Shown: positions 1 to 12,741, counted from the stretch's first letter. The stretch: 64,000 nucleotides of DNA from Sequoia sempervirens (GCA_007258455.2 VDFB02252616.1:121184552-121248551), one strand, 5' to 3'. The notes: generated from the letters alone by a model not told the origin. Program-made: numbers and translations.

Positions 1-2857
1 GAAACACCCGCTTCAAGTGATCTTAGTCAAACCACTCCTGAAATGAATCCCATTGGGTCTGGAAATCTCACAATTAACCTTCCAACATCATTGCAAAATC
101 TGCAAGAGGAAAGCTAAGGAGAGGATCTTACATTTGGAATGTCTCATGAAGAAATAACTAAAATGCTCCAAAATATAAACAACCATAAAATCATCAACAT
201 CATGATGAGACTTAACCCTTCGTTATACCTACTTGAGCTAGCAAAATAAGGGGCCAAGTTACCTTTAAATTTTGACGTGAGTACCATAGTGGAGACATCA
301 TTTCCTCCAATCTCATCCACCATTCCCATTTCATCCACACCCCCATCCCACAATATCACTCAAAACATTTTGCAAATTACAACATCTCTTGCTCCAACTT
401 AACCTAACATTAATAAGGGAAATGCATTTCTCAATGCTATTCAAACACACCCCCTTGTTAATAGTCAAAACTTTGATGCAAACACTGTATTGGAAAAAAA
501 CATACTCAAAAACCCATTACACAAAAATGTTCCTCTCACATTCCATCATGATCCATCATCATCATTTTTTTATGCAACACCTCAAAATTCTCTCCTCACA
601 AATTCGCAAGAGGAAGGAGACATGTTCGGAAAAAGGGGGCATCTTCGACACCACAACATTTTCGTAAGGACTCGCACCCCTTACATTTCCACCACTTCCA
701 ACATTGCCATCATCATCCACACCACTCCTTGGCTTAGGGCTTCCCCCTTTACCAAGTATCGATCAAAACAACATCCCAAATATCAACCAAAGCATTATGT
801 CAAACGCTCAAAACTTTTCATCGACATCGCAACAACAGACAACAAACACATAAGAAATTGCAACATCATCAAACACCCCCATAACATCGCAAAGCATGGT
901 CTCTCAAGGGCCAATCACATCAACAACGCCACTTATCACTCAAACCACTACATCAACAATACCATCTACCACTCAAATCATTACAACGACATCACCATTC
1001 ACCACTATCACGAATGCCATTATGAATCCACCACCACCCCCACCACCACCAACTTCCACCACATCAAGTCAATACAATGCGACATTGCAAGCTACTTTTC
1101 AAAGGGGATTCTGACAAGTGCAGAAACAAAAATCCGTACACCTAGCTACTCAACAAGCTACTCAAGCTACCCAAGTTGCACAAGCCGCATTACAAGCACA
1201 ACAAGCCATGCAAGCTCAAGCTTTATTACAACAACAACAACAACAACAAGAAGCCGCCCAAGCCGCTCAAGCATTGCAAGCACAAAAGACTGCTCAACCA
1301 CAAGCTCTATTGCAACAACAAGCAACACAAGCGCAAGCTTAATATTAGGCACAACAAGCCCAATATCAAGCACAACTCCCTGCACAAAGACAAGCAGTGC
1401 AATTGCAAGCATATCAGCAAGCAATAAAGCAATATCAAGAGAAGCAAGAAGTAGCAGAATTGACAGCCCAACAACAAGCGCAACAACAAGCATTGTTGGA
1501 ACAACAACAAGCACAACAACAAGCACAAATATTAGTGTAGCAACAACAAGATCAACAACAAGCATTGGTCATACAAAAGCAGGTGGAAGCCTACCTCGCT
1601 TAGTAGAACATACAAATACCATCAAACAACACACCAACCAACCCACCCATCCAACCCACGATTGAAACACCCCAAAACACTTTCATCCCACCCTCTGATC
1701 CACAAAATGATGTGACGACATAAATCAGGTTGCTCTCGCAACAAGTGCTTGATCTTCAATCAAGGAAAACAATGAAGACACCACGCAACTTGTGTCTATA
1801 TCCATTTGATAGGAGCCTAGTGATGAAACCATTCCCCAAGGGATTCGAGATTCCCAAATTTGACAAATATCATGGGATGGGAAACCCTGAAGATCACATC
1901 AGGGAATTCTAGGTTCATTGCATGGAAGTCGCATACAATGATACTTATCTGATGCGGCTATTTTCTAGGAGCTTGGTAGGCCATGCTATGGAATAGTTCT
2001 CTCGTCTACCTTTAGGGATTAGAACATTCCAAGAAATTATAGACGCATTCATTAATAACTACAGATGCAACATTGCAATGGATGTTAGTCTAGAAGAACT
2101 CTAAGCTCTTAAACAAGGAAAGGGTGAATCTTTCACTTCATTCCTACAACGATGGTGATCTAAGGCCAATCAAAGCAAGTGGAACATGCCAGAAGAACAA
2201 CAAGTTTGCACCATCATAGCCAACCTTGAAGGCCACTTGGCATTTCATCTCAAGGTTCAGGGCATCACCACATATGATCAATTGATCCCTAAGGTGCTCA
2301 GCATCGAAAGATCCCTTATGACTCAACCCGCGGAATCAACATCATACCTCAAACAACAAAACAACCACCCACCATCCAATTACAACGATAAACCTCACAC
2401 GTGGGAAAGGAACAAAAAAATTACTAATAATGGTGTCGTCGATGCCAAGGTGATCATTAGTGGTCCTCGCCAAAATACACCCACATCGCAAATCCAAACA
2501 CAACACCAAAACAATCATCACATAAAACACCAACCGCACAACAACCTGATAATCAATAATCTCAATGAGCAAAGAGGACCATCCCAATGCAAGATTTATC
2601 CCAAGCAAAAATACACCACTTTGGGGGAACCACTTGAGGACATAATGAAAAAGATAATAGATGAAAAACTCATTCAAGCTCCTACCTTTGAGAATTACCA
2701 AGAACCAGATGTAAAACCTCCTTGGTATAACGAGAATCAACTTTGCGAATTCCATAAAATCAAAGGCCATACCACAAACAGTTGCATGAGATTGAAAAAC
2801 ATCGTACAAGATCTCATCGATAAAAGAATCATAAATGTGGAACAACCTATAGTAAAT
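1..2857 (+). pseudogene. gag: T1 Gag (decayed)
   Basis: The frame reads from base 1, shifts once near 660, and then stays in one frame to about 2857. The N-terminal part is Ser/Thr/Pro/Asn-rich, then comes a Gln/Ala-rich segment (1118-1640), then the conserved Gag core starting near 1840 with FEIPKFDKYHGMGNPEDHIR. A retroviral-type knuckle of the form C-x2-H-x4-H-x4-C lies at 2744-2785. In-frame stops occur at 115, 247, 400, 1112, 1910, 1994, 2102 and 2156; several stand where related elements would have Gln or Trp. Gag normally forms the cytoplasmic particle that packages element RNA. The start codon is outside the window. The frame continues into protease without a shift, as expected for a single gag-pol frame. 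Confidence 0.8.
1118..1640 (+). repeat. Gln/Ala-codon low-complexity tract in T1 Gag
   Basis: Runs of CAA, CAG and GCA codons encode a Q/A-rich stretch, for example LLQQQQQQQEAAQAAQALQA. The antisense strand reads as Leu/Val-rich open frames, which are shadows. The tract is probably helical and is part of Gag. Confidence 0.85.
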
Positions 2858-2884
2858 TAGGATCTTAAGATATATACGAATCTG

Positions 2885-3748
2885 ATGCCGAATCATGGTA
2901 ACAAAGGGAATAAAGATAAAGGGAAAGGTACCCACTCAAATGTAAATCATGTATATGAAATAGTCATTGCCTCCCTAAATGAAGACTGCATGGTCATCAC
3001 CATCAAGGGTACCCATGCCGAAGATTGTGGAGTCACCACAAGAGGTGGCAAAGTAACCATTGCAGGATCATCACAGCCAAACAAAGTCCCTACATCTAGA
3101 TCCATTCCTAATGGCTATAATTTCCTAGATCAACTCAAGAGAACGCCAGTGCAAATCTCCATCGTGGAGTTGCTAAAAATCTCATCTACCCATAGAAAAA
3201 TCCTTGAATAAGCATTGGCCTCATCTACTATCCCTACAGATATCAATGTGGACCAATTCCAAGCTATGGTCAGAAATATCATTACGCCTAATCTTCTTAC
3301 ATTCTCTAACAAGGATTTCCCCACTCAACCATCTCACAACTATGCACTTCACTTGGAAGCCATAGTACATAAGAACAAAATCAAAAGATTCTTGGTGGAT
3401 GGAGGTGCGGATTTGAATATCTGTTCTCCCAGCCTCATCAAGCAGTTGAAAATATCAGAAGATTCTATTGACAAAGGGAAGGGTATGACGATAAGAGTAT
3501 ATGATGATCAAGAAAGAGTGTCTCAAGGCACGATCAAACTCCCTATTCAAGTAGGGTCATCTCTCATGGAAACCACTTGTCAGGTCTTGGACCTTGAATT
3601 GCCATATAACATCCTCCTAGGATGTACATGGATCCATGCAATGAAAGCAGTAGCATCAATTTTCCACCAATGTGTGAAATTTACACAACGGACAAGAAGT
3701 TACCATCCATGGAGATCCCGAACCTTTCTCATACTACAAAATTCTTGA
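2885..3748 (+). pseudogene. T1 aspartic protease
   Basis: This is in the same frame as Gag. The core FLVDGGADLNICSP has its catalytic Asp codon at 3398, followed by Gly-Gly-Ala where retroviral-type proteases usually have Ser/Thr-Gly-Ala. The C-terminal flap-proximal motif YNILLGCTWIHAM is present. Protease would cut the Gag-Pol polyprotein. A stop at 3209-3211 and a frame change after 3748 break the copy. Because the rest of the fold is well preserved, the Gly could be either lineage-specific or a lesion; an alignment of relatives would decide. Confidence 0.75.
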
Positions 3749-4133
3749 AGAAAAGTATTACAAAATCCCCCAAGTACCAAAAAATGATGAGGGCCCATCC
3801 ACACAATACATCGATCCCGCCTCCCTTGCATCCACTTCTATGAAAAAGACAACTACCACTCCCACCATTCCCACCATTTCTGACATTAAGCTCATCATCC
3901 AGGATGATGGTTGTGGAAGCTACAAGCTCCCTAACAATTCTTTTGTGGTAGGAGAGTTACCATAATATCCTAGATCACGGGGTCATCCACAAGAAAATCA
4001 AGCTTCCACATCACAAACGTCTCCTAAAGACTATCCTGAATTCACAAGCTGGGGAGACCTTGGCCAGGAGGTTATTGAGGAAGATCCATCACACATGCTA
4101 TATCAATATGAAAGACTAGTACCATAATTACCA

Positions 4134-4895
4134 ATGGATAATGGAAGCAAGGGTCTGCAATTGATGCTCGCAATGGGCTATGACAGAAATCAAAGACTGG
4201 GACAAAACGATAATTGGCTCATAATACCTATCATGCAAGAGACACGACCAATAACAAACCTTGGCCTTGGATGTACCCCTCCGAGTATAACCATACGTGG
4301 CCGAAGTCCTCCGGTTAGAACGGTTAATAAACCTCGTCAGCCAACCGCAGCAGAACTACGATTACCAGTATCCACAGGTCGTGTTCTAGATAACTATACC
4401 TTTGATATAACCGATGTTTGTAGTAGTAGTGATGATGAGGACCCCATATCCAATCTACCTAGGATATTTGAAGATACCACTCTTTGCATGATTAGCACCC
4501 TTTCCTTTGAAAAATACCATCAAAATCATGAGATCCACCTAGTATATCCCCAACTCATCGACTATGACCAACGAAGACCACCGATTCTTGATACATTCAA
4601 AAATGATGAGGCGCTCTCAGAATTCATGGGATTGCGAGATAACATTCCAGATGGGGATCACAAAGCAGGGTTTATAATGGAGTTGGACACACATGCCTAT
4701 TATGGCGAAACGATTGAATCCTTCAGTCACAAAAGTGAGAAATTAAGAATAATATCCAAGTCCTTGAGTGAAAATCACACTATGGCACTTTCTAACAAGA
4801 AAAAAGTAAAAAGAAGGGACGCATCCAACGGTGAAAACCTCTTTGAGGCACATGAGGATGGGGGATTCAATCTTCCTTTAAGAGCTATTCATTAG
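4134..4895 (+). pseudogene. G-patch-like segment between protease and RT of T1
   Basis: An open frame starts MDNGSKGLQLMLAMGYDRN and continues with RLGQ and GLGC, matching the Gly-spaced aromatic pattern of a G-patch (nucleic-acid-binding) motif. G-patch motifs next to protease are known in some retroelements. The remainder is an acidic linker leading towards RT (DDEDPISNLPRIFE). It is separated from RT only by a stop near 4893. Its function in this element is inferred from position. Confidence 0.55.
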
Positions 4896-4910
4896 GAAAA
4901 GTCAGTAGTC

Positions 4911-5800
4911 TTGGCCGAAAAATGCAATCCAGTCAACCTAGGAACAGAGGCAACCCCACATATCACATTCTACACAGAATCACTACTATCAGAAGAGCAA
5001 GAACTCCTAGCAGCATTCCTAAGGGAAAGACAGATAAACTTCGCATGGAGTTATGCTGACATGCCAGGACTTGATCCAAAGACTATGGTTCACCACTTAG
5101 TAGTGTATCTAGAAGCAAAGTCTGTCAGACAAAAGCTTCCAAAAATGTACCCTTAGATCACCTTATTGGTTAAAATGGAGCTAAAAAAGCTTCTAGATGC
5201 AAGATTCATATGACCAATAGATTATCCAGAATGGGTATCAATTTTGGTACCTGTTTCAAAGTCTAATGGAGCCATTAGAATCTATATAGACTTCAAAGAT
5301 TTGAACAAGGTATGTGTCCAAAAGATGACTTCTTGCTTCCCAACATCGAAATGATAGTGGACATGATAGGAGGACATGAGATGTTGTCATTAATGGACGG
5401 ATTTTCAGGATACAATCAAATCATGATAGCAAAAGAGGATGAACATCAGACAACCTTCACTTGTCCATGGGGGACTTACTATTGGAACATGATGCCATTT
5501 GGCCTAAAGAACATAGGAGCAACATATCAAAGGGCCATGACATTGATATTCCATGACATGATCCATAAGACAGTCGAAGACTATGTCGATGACATCCTAG
5601 CTAAATCCATAAAAAGAAAAGATCACATAGCAACCCTAAGTGTTGTCTTTGACAGACTGGAGGAATACAACGTCAAACTAAATCCCAAGAAGTGCGTCTT
5701 TGGCCTACAATCAAGTAAATTGGTAGGATACATAGTGTCCATGAGGGGTATCGAGGTGGATCCAGCAAAAGTGAAAGCAATCATTGAGATGGAAGTATAA
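4911..5800 (+). pseudogene. T1 reverse transcriptase
   Basis: The N-terminal part (4911-5310) includes the segment DYPEWVSILVPVSKSNGAIR and IDFKDLNK; a stop at 5154-5156 follows MYP, where relatives read Gln. A small insertion near 5305-5311 shifts the frame. The palm then reads CPKDDFLLPNIEMI, LMDGFSGYNQI, and the catalytic YVDD at 5582-5593, with the NPKKCVFG thumb motif and VGYIVS after it. It would copy element RNA to cDNA in the particle. The motif order and spacing are normal for Ty3/gypsy. Confidence 0.9.
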
Positions 5801-6250
5801 AAAACATTAAAGCAACTGAGAGGTCTACAAGGCAGACTCCAATCTATTAGAAGATTCATAGCACAACTGGTGGAAAAACAAAACCCATACTCTCACCTAC
5901 TCCACAAGGGAGTAGCGTACAAATGGGATACCAAGTGCAAAGAGGCATATAAAAAAATCAAATAATATCTACTAACACCACCAGTCTTAATGCCACCCAT
6001 CCCAAAGAAACCATTGATCTTATACGTATCAGCAACATTAGTAGCCCTTGGAGCTCTCTTAGCTCGCATGACAAAAATGGAACGGAAAGGGCTATCAACT
6101 ATATCAGTAGGACAATGGTTGGGCATGAGCTAAACTATTCATTCATTGAGAAAGCATGCCTCACAGTAGTGTTTGCATCACAAAAATTTAGACATTACAT
6201 GTTGGCACATAAAATAAAACTCATCGCCAAAATTGATCCTCTCTGCTATC
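5801..6250 (+). pseudogene. T1 RNase H (gypsy type)
   Basis: Directly after RT come the connection segment LKQLRGLQGRLQSIRRFI and LILYVSATLVALGALLAR. Near 6070 the frame shifts, and the next frame reads NYISRTMVGHELNYS, then EKACL and FASQKFRHYML, the usual C-terminal part of gypsy RNase H. This domain would degrade the RNA strand during reverse transcription. There are stops at 5798 and about 5964. Confidence 0.8.
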
Positions 6251-6435
6251 TACCATCAAAGGCAATGCTCATAGGAAGAATGGAAAATGGGTGATGATAA
6301 TCGTAATAATGACATTGAATATGTGGAGAGGAAAGCAATCATGGGACAAGTCATCGCACCAACTGTAGAAGAACTATATATTTTGAGAATCCTCTTGTCC
6401 TCGTGAAGTTTCCTGCATGAATCTATTTTAACCTC

Positions 6436-6918
6436 AAGTAGCTGACCACTAGAAACTATACTTCGATGGCTCATACACGCTAAAGATAGATCAGAGCTGG
6501 TGTCTTCATCACCCCACAAGGGGATTGCATACCAAGGTCCTACAAACCGGCATTTCCTTGCACTAATAATATTGTGGAATACGAGGCTTTGACTATAGGT
6601 CTCAAAAATAGCAGATAATGGAATATCATAGCTCTCAAAGTGTATGGAGACTCCCAATTGATCATAAATCAAGTGAATGATGAATACCATACCAAGGACG
6701 ACAAGCTCACTCCATACAAGAAATTGGTGGAGACTCTCAAAGAATCCTTCATCGAAATCACATTTGAGCAAATACCCAGAGCCAACAATAGAGCAATAGA
6801 TGCCATGGCAACAATTGGATCCTTACTGGACATCCCTCACAATGTTCCAAAATATGAATTCCTGATAGAGCAACTTCTCATGCCCACATTGAGGTACCGA
6901 ATCAGAATTCACGTGTGA
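6436..6918 (+). pseudogene. T1 second, archaeal-type RNase H
   Basis: A second RNase H fold sits between the gypsy RNase H and integrase. Its visible signature residues are YFDGS (Asp codon at 6465), VEYEAL (Glu codon at about 6583), VYGDSQLIINQ (Asp codon at 6649) and a C-terminal RANNRAIDAMA. The middle needs a frame change between about 6480 and 6600. The extra domain is the basis for assigning T1 to the Tat lineage. All four acidic positions survive even though the frame is broken. Confidence 0.75.
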
Positions 6919-7079
6919 AATCATTGGTCCTGATCCTTGGTAACATGACATTATACATACCTTCAAATAGGAGTCATACCCCTAACCTACCATCAAACCT
7001 AAAATGAACCTTTGTAAAAAGGCATCTAGATTTGTCATCCCTAGGTGATACCCTATATCAGAAGCATAGAAGGAACCTA

Positions 7080-8158
7080 TTATTACGCTTAAACACCGAG
7101 GAGGCATTTCGCTTTAACCAGTACATAACAAGATTCCGTGGTTCAGACTTTGTGGTGAATCACCGCTAAGAAACTGCTGAGGATGGGGTATTATTGGCCC
7201 ACAATGGAAAGAGAAGCACATGATCATGCTAGAAGGTGTCTACAATGTCAATAACATGGGGACCTCATCCATGCTCCAGCTCAAGAGCTTCATCCCATCA
7301 TCACATCATGGCCCTTTTCACAGTGGGGGACTCGATCTCATTGGAAAAATCACACCCACCTCATCTAATGGCCACAAATTCATCATAACTACAACCAGTA
7401 CTTTACTAAGTGGGTGGAAGCCATACCCATGACGTGATATAACCTGGAAGCGATTTCAAAGTTCATTCTAAATTATCTCATATGCCACTACTGAAGTCCC
7501 ACAAGCCATTATCTCTATAATGGGACAACTATTCAAGAATCAAGATGTTCGCGACTTGTGCAAGAAATTCAAAATCCAACATCACTTCCACCTATACTGT
7601 ATCCCCAAGGCAATGGCCAAGGTAAGCTACAAACAAAACCATTCAAAATCCCTCAAGAAAAGTACCAATGACACGTCGTGACTAGCATCCGAGCTTAATC
7701 CCACCCTCCGGCTTATCGAACAAGCATCCACACACCCACTGGTGCCACCCCTTCTCCCGGTCTACGGATTAGAAGTTGTAATTCCATTGAGATCGAGCTC
7801 CCATCCCTCAGATATCATCATCAGAAACCTCATCAAGATGAAGAGTACCGTATCAAGACTAAATGAGCTAGAGCTACCTGATTAGAGATGTATAGATGCT
7901 TTGAATCATTTACAAGTCTATCAAAATAGACTCAAAAGGAGCTACAATAAGAAAAATCGAAGGACGCTCCAAGTCGAAGTCTTAAAAGAAAATTAGAAGA
8001 ATGTCCCAAACCCAAGCAACAAAGGGAAATTTGAACCCAATTGGTTGGGACCTGCTCATAATACAAGTTACAAATCGTAAGTATATTAGCTATCAACACC
8101 CAAAGGGGAACTCCCAAGAGCCCATGAATAGCTACCATCTCAAAAAGTTTTATGCCTA
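7080..8158 (+). pseudogene. T1 integrase
   Basis: The HHCC zinc domain is visible as GYYWPTMEREAHDHARRCLQC (in part) at about 7180-7250. The catalytic core starts FSQWGLDLIGKI (about 7315-7350) and continues FTKWVEAIP-like after a frame change. The C-terminal part (7800-8158) is only patchy, with several stops. Integrase would join element cDNA to nuclear DNA. The segment from 7440 to 7900 is strongly eroded, so the second and third catalytic acids cannot be placed with confidence. Confidence 0.7.
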
Positions 8159-10631
8159 AATCTTTCAAGGTATAGAACCAAAAAAAATAAAATTAGAAAA
8201 TGTCCTAAAAAAATGGTTACTTCGACGAAAACTTGGCAAACAGGCATCTTGGTAACAACAAAAAAATAAAAAAAGCAAAAAATCCAAAAAAAATCGTCCT
8301 ATAGTGAAAACCACTTCGGTGGCACTTTGGGCAAGTACCTTGGTGAAAACCTGGAAAATAGGTACCCTGTGTAAATAAGGACTTCCTATCCACCAGGATC
8401 TTTACGGCTTGTTCTACATCATCCATCCATTTCACTTCCATCATCCATCATATCCATATCTCCATCTATCACTCATCCACTCGCATCCACACCATACCTT
8501 GGTCTTGTGTTCGTATAATGATCCCTCCTAGTACTACTTGACCCATCCTCAAGGTCAGTTTGTCCTGCCTTTATTGGAGTAGTCTATTGCATCACGCTAG
8601 GGGCATGTTCTTATCAGATCATATTCATGTATATTCTTAAAATTTTAAATATCAGAAAATCAAAAAATATCAAAACATCAGAAAATCCAAAAACATCAAA
8701 ACATATCAAAATCCAAAACCAAGTCAAAAGGTCAGCCAAAGTCAAAAACAGAGTCGTCTTGTCAAACTACGTCGTCTCTGAGCTTGAACGTAGGCAAGGT
8801 TGATCTTTGATCATCCTTGGAGACATTTAGGTCAATCATTTAGGAGTTTGTCATAATAAGCTGACAATTCATCATGTATATCATCATCTATAAATCAGTC
8901 AAGTCGTCAGTCAAACTACGTGGTCTCTGCGTGTATAACGTAGGCAAGGCTAATCTATTGATCAGCCCCTGAGGCCCCTAGGATAGGTCTTTAGGTTAGT
9001 CTCTTGGTCAAAATCTCAAAAAATCCCAAAACATTGGAAAATAAAAAAATTAAAACATTTGAAAATCTCAAAAAATAACAAAAACAGCATCAAAACATTG
9101 CAAAACTCCAAAAACATCCAAATATTTGAAAAAATCCATCCACCTCATCTCGCTTGCACCCGCAATAACACCATCCATAATAAACTGATCGTCATCATCA
9201 ACCTTTGGTGAAATAGTTAGAAACAAGTCTAGCAGCTTAAAAGTACAACTCAAAAACGTCAAGTCTCAAGTCTAAGTCAGTACGTAAACAAGTTGATTCT
9301 TTGTGTCGATAGTCCATCATCCAAATAGTCCCATATCAATCATCTGATAACATCATGTCCTAGGATGTATCCTTCTTACAATGGGCATTATTATCAGAAA
9401 GAACACTTTGGATAAACGAAATGATGTATCACCATCCACTAACATGTCCTAGGATGTATCCTTCCTACAATGGGCATTATCTTTTGGCAATAAGTTTCAG
9501 TTCTTATCCTTAAAAACACATTCCCTTTTTGGTTAGCGGTATTGAAGAAAATCAACTTGTTTGTATACTTTATCTTTGTTTTTTGACATATCTTATCGTG
9601 CTCAGTCCAAGGACCTCTCAATGATATCCGAATGAAGGATTTAGAGAGACAGGAATGGGGCAATGATCATTATTCTTTTGTCTATTGTGCTTGTTCGACA
9701 TTCTTGCAAAATAACTTGGTGAATACTTGCTTTGTTAGATATGTATAGAGGATTTTTTGGACAGCTTGTTGAATATTGCATTGATTGGTTATACCTTTCC
9801 ATGTTTTGGTCTGAGGTGTTTGAAACTTCTAAAGTGCATCCTAGCAAGGTTTTCGTATGTCAGGTGTGAACACGAATACTCCTATCTATCTATCGAGTCA
9901 AAGTCCATCACACTATGTACAACCCTATCCTAGTCCTTTATACCTTGATGCATCGTGCTTAGACGTGTTATCAAACATAAGGTAAGTGACCATTTTAAAA
10001 TCCAAATCCTTAATAAGAAAATCATCCATTTCTCATCATCATCTCTCATAAAGTTGGCTTGTTGGATCATCTTGTCATCATCTAATGTCTTCTTTTCTGC
10101 ACTAACACCACATCATGAATAGTTAATCATCATCACTAGTGCATCCATCCTGCATCCAAAAACCATTAGTATTTTGCATATAATCTCACATGCATAATCA
10201 TCATCATAATATAGATATGTTAGTCTAAGCATCTCATAAATCAACACATTTGCATAAATCACACATTTGCATAATCACAACATATCATAATCATAATATA
10301 GATCTATTAGTCTAAGCATCTCATAAAATCATACATTTGCGTAATCATATCATCTCACATCATATCACCATTTAAGTTGTTTAGGATAATATAGATTTGT
10401 TATTCCAAGCATCTTAAAAACATCTCATTTGCATCATCATCCATAACCACCCATTTTGAACCTCTTTATCGCGAGATCGACCCTCAAATTGAATCTTTTC
10501 GCTCGAGCTCTCGAGGGGGCAATGTACTAGTGTACTTCTTTCTGCTGGGAAAACCGAAAAAATCAGAAATTTTTTAAATTTTGATCATGGCAAGTTTATT
10601 CTTTGAACCAACACAACAAGTACATTGCTTC
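8159..10631 (+). other. Long 3' non-coding region of T1 with internal repeats
   Basis: No coding frame is supported. There are A-rich stretches with repeated ATCAAAACATC-type words (8640-8720, 9000-9130). A word containing CGTAGGCAAGG occurs at about 8790 and 8940. A pair containing TGTCCTAGGATGTATCC lies at about 9356 and 9445. Three imperfect units carrying ATAATATAGAT and AAGCATCT lie at about 10205-10420. Such a long spacer between integrase and the 3' LTR fits the Tat lineage. Confidence 0.65.
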
Positions 10632-10645
10632 AAAGAGGGGAAAAA
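10632..10645 (+). other. Polypurine tract of T1
   Basis: The purine run AAAGAGGGGAAAAA lies directly upstream of TGTAGAAACGC, the inferred start of the 3' LTR. It would prime plus-strand DNA synthesis. Confidence 0.7.
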
Positions 10646-11554
10646 TGTAGAAACGCAAAATATTCATACATGTCAATCCAATGGTTTAATCAAATAACCT
10701 TCATTTAATCAAATCTATCATCCTTTTAGTTAAATAAATCAAACATTCATTTACTTAAATCCCAAATTCATATTTCTCCCCTTTTGATTTAAATATATCC
10801 AAATATTCAAGTCAAAGGGGTCAAACTCGCCTAATCATCATTAAGCTAATCTAATCCTAACTTAACCACCCATCACATCCTCTAGATATTCCCACTTGCA
10901 CAAATAAATCAATTTATTGATTTATTAAAACCCTTATTTTCTTTCAACTTGGCATAAAAAATAGAATATTCCCTCAAGTTTGAAAATGATGACAAATTGG
11001 CTTGTCCCTTCCAACATTGCATTAACTTCTCATTTTCATGTCCCCCTCAACATTTATTTCACAAATTTGAATTTGAAATCTCCCTCTCTTTGGCACATTG
11101 GCTAAAACTTGCACATTCCTCAACCTATGACAAGTTGACTTGAGTGGCCTCTTTTCATTGGTTTACATTTAGTCCCACATTCATCCACTTGGCCAATCTC
11201 TCATCAAGAAAATCTATAAATAAAGACCTCATTATTCATCAAATCCATCTACATCTTCATGCAATGTTACTCTCTTGGTTTCAAAACTAATTTTGCTCTT
11301 CATCATAGTGGCATTGCATCATTACAGTTTTTGAGCAAGGATTGGGAAAGGGTCATTTGCACATTTGACACCAATCCAATATGGAATAGGTATATGTTAT
11401 GCTTTTGAAATGTCTCTAGATTTCTCTTGTTATTTGTTGCATTTTGAAGCATTTACATGGTATTTCATAGGAGTATTTTGATAAACTTTGCATAAAACTA
11501 ACTCATGTTTGAGGAATAGAGCTTTTTGCAGATTTTATAGGTACTTCACTTTCA
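10646..11554 (+). repeat. 3' LTR of T1
   Basis: It begins with TGTAGAAACGC immediately after a polypurine tract, contains a promoter-like CCAAT and TATAAATA pair, and stops where the RT frame of the next element resumes. The right end is approximate: CA occurs at 11547-11548 and 11553-11554. The 5' LTR is outside the window, so LTR identity cannot be used for dating. Confidence 0.6.
11192..11222 (+). promoter_or_regulatory. CCAAT and TATA box in T1 LTR
   Basis: CCAAT at 11192 and TATAAATA at 11215-11222 are spaced as in a plant RNA polymerase II promoter. Transcription would be expected to start about 30 bases downstream. Confidence 0.55.
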
Positions 11555-12600
11555 AATAGTGGCAAGATCAATAATGTTTTCTCTGTTGAATGGCTTCTCT
11601 GGTTATAATAAGATTTGGGTTAAAGAGGAGGACTAACACAAAATGATGTTCACTACCAAGTGGGGAATGTTTTCCTATGCAAAAATATCTTTTGGCCTCT
11701 TAAATGCAGGAGCCACTTTCCAGTGGGCAATGAATATCGCTTTCAAAAAATTGATTAACAAGATTATCCTAATCTATTTGGATGATCTGACTATATTCTC
11801 TAAGTCAAAGGATGTTCACTTTGATCACCTAGAGATGGTTTTCAGAAAATGCTAGGAGTTTGGGGTATCCTTGAACCCAAAAAATGTGTCTTCGGAGTAC
11901 TGCAAGGAAAGATATTGGGACATGTAGTGTCCAAAGAAGGAATTGCAATTGATCTCAAGTGGGAGAAAGAAATTAGAGAGCTTCCCCTACCGGTCAACAA
12001 GAAAGGAGTCCAATCTTTTTGGGGAAGGTTAACTTTGTAAGCAAATTCATTTTGGATTTTGCAGGAATAATTAGACCAATCACCATGATGCTAAAAAGGG
12101 ATCAATTATTCAAATGGACTAAAAAATCTAGAGAAGACTTTGAGAAGGTTCAAGACGCTATTTCCTTAGCTCTTGTAATGGTCAATCTAGACCTATCGAA
12201 GGACTTCATAATGTATGTATTCAGCAGCAAGTCAAGCATTGCTAATGTCTTAACTCAAAGGGATGATGAAGGAAAGGGAGAACATCTAATAGCATTTCAC
12301 TCCTGGACTTTAAAGGAGTATGAGACTAACTACAACTTCTTTAAGAGGTAAGAATTCGCAATTGTTAAGGGACTCAAGAAGTTCCAACATCTAATATATT
12401 GCAACAAGGTGATTGTTTATCTTGCACATTCCAGTGTGCGGGAATACATCATGGAAGGAGAAATCACCAAAAAAAGGGTCAAATGGATCACCAAGATCCT
12501 TCAATATGACATTGAGATCAAGCCTACAAAGACCGTTTGAGGAAGAGGACTGTGTGAATATCTGGTGCACAATGAAGAAATGACAGTCAAAGAAGAGCAA
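11555..12600 (+). pseudogene. T2 reverse transcriptase and RNase H
   Basis: RT starts mid-domain with IMFSLLNGFSGYNKIWVKEE, with a stop at 11634. It continues with FGLLNAGATFQWAMN, the catalytic YLDD at 11775-11786, a stop at 11853, and a frameshift in an A-run near 11882 inside the NPKKCVFG motif. After another shift near 12019 come FVSKFILDFAGIIRPITMML and FKWTKKSREDFEKV, and RNase H motifs DLSKDFIMYVFSSKSS and IAFHSWTLKEYETNYNF. The part through TKTV*GRGLCEYLV is the usual end of RNase H. Fingers and early palm are absent because of the T1 insertion. Confidence 0.85.
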
Positions 12601-12741
12601 CCAAAGCTAGTTCTAACGAATGAGTTCCAATCCAAAGGCTGCTAGTTGGCAGACAAAGTGAGATTCATGCACACCGGAACGTATCCGCCAACCCACCCTT
12701 CTCAAAAAAGAAGATTCTACCAATTGTAGAACAACAAATAT

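Larger units (their letters stand above)
1..11554 (+). mobile_element. Ty3/gypsy LTR retrotransposon T1 (Tat-like), left end outside window
   Basis: The order is Gag, protease, G-patch-like segment, RT, RNase H, second RNase H, integrase, long 3' non-coding region, polypurine tract and 3' LTR, all on the plus strand. A second, archaeal-type RNase H between the normal RNase H and integrase is a known hallmark of the plant Tat lineage, so I place T1 there. All domains are interrupted by stops or frameshifts, so the copy cannot encode a working polyprotein. The 5' LTR and primer binding site would lie left of base 1. The right end abuts the RT of another gypsy element in the same orientation, which suggests that T1 inserted into that older copy. 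The target duplication cannot be tested because only one end is visible. Confidence 0.85.

Noticed and set aside
1167..1565. Open minus-strand frame rich in Leu and Val, opposite the Gag Gln/Ala tract
   Set aside because: It is the complement of CAA/GCA codon repeats; no protein-like diversity.
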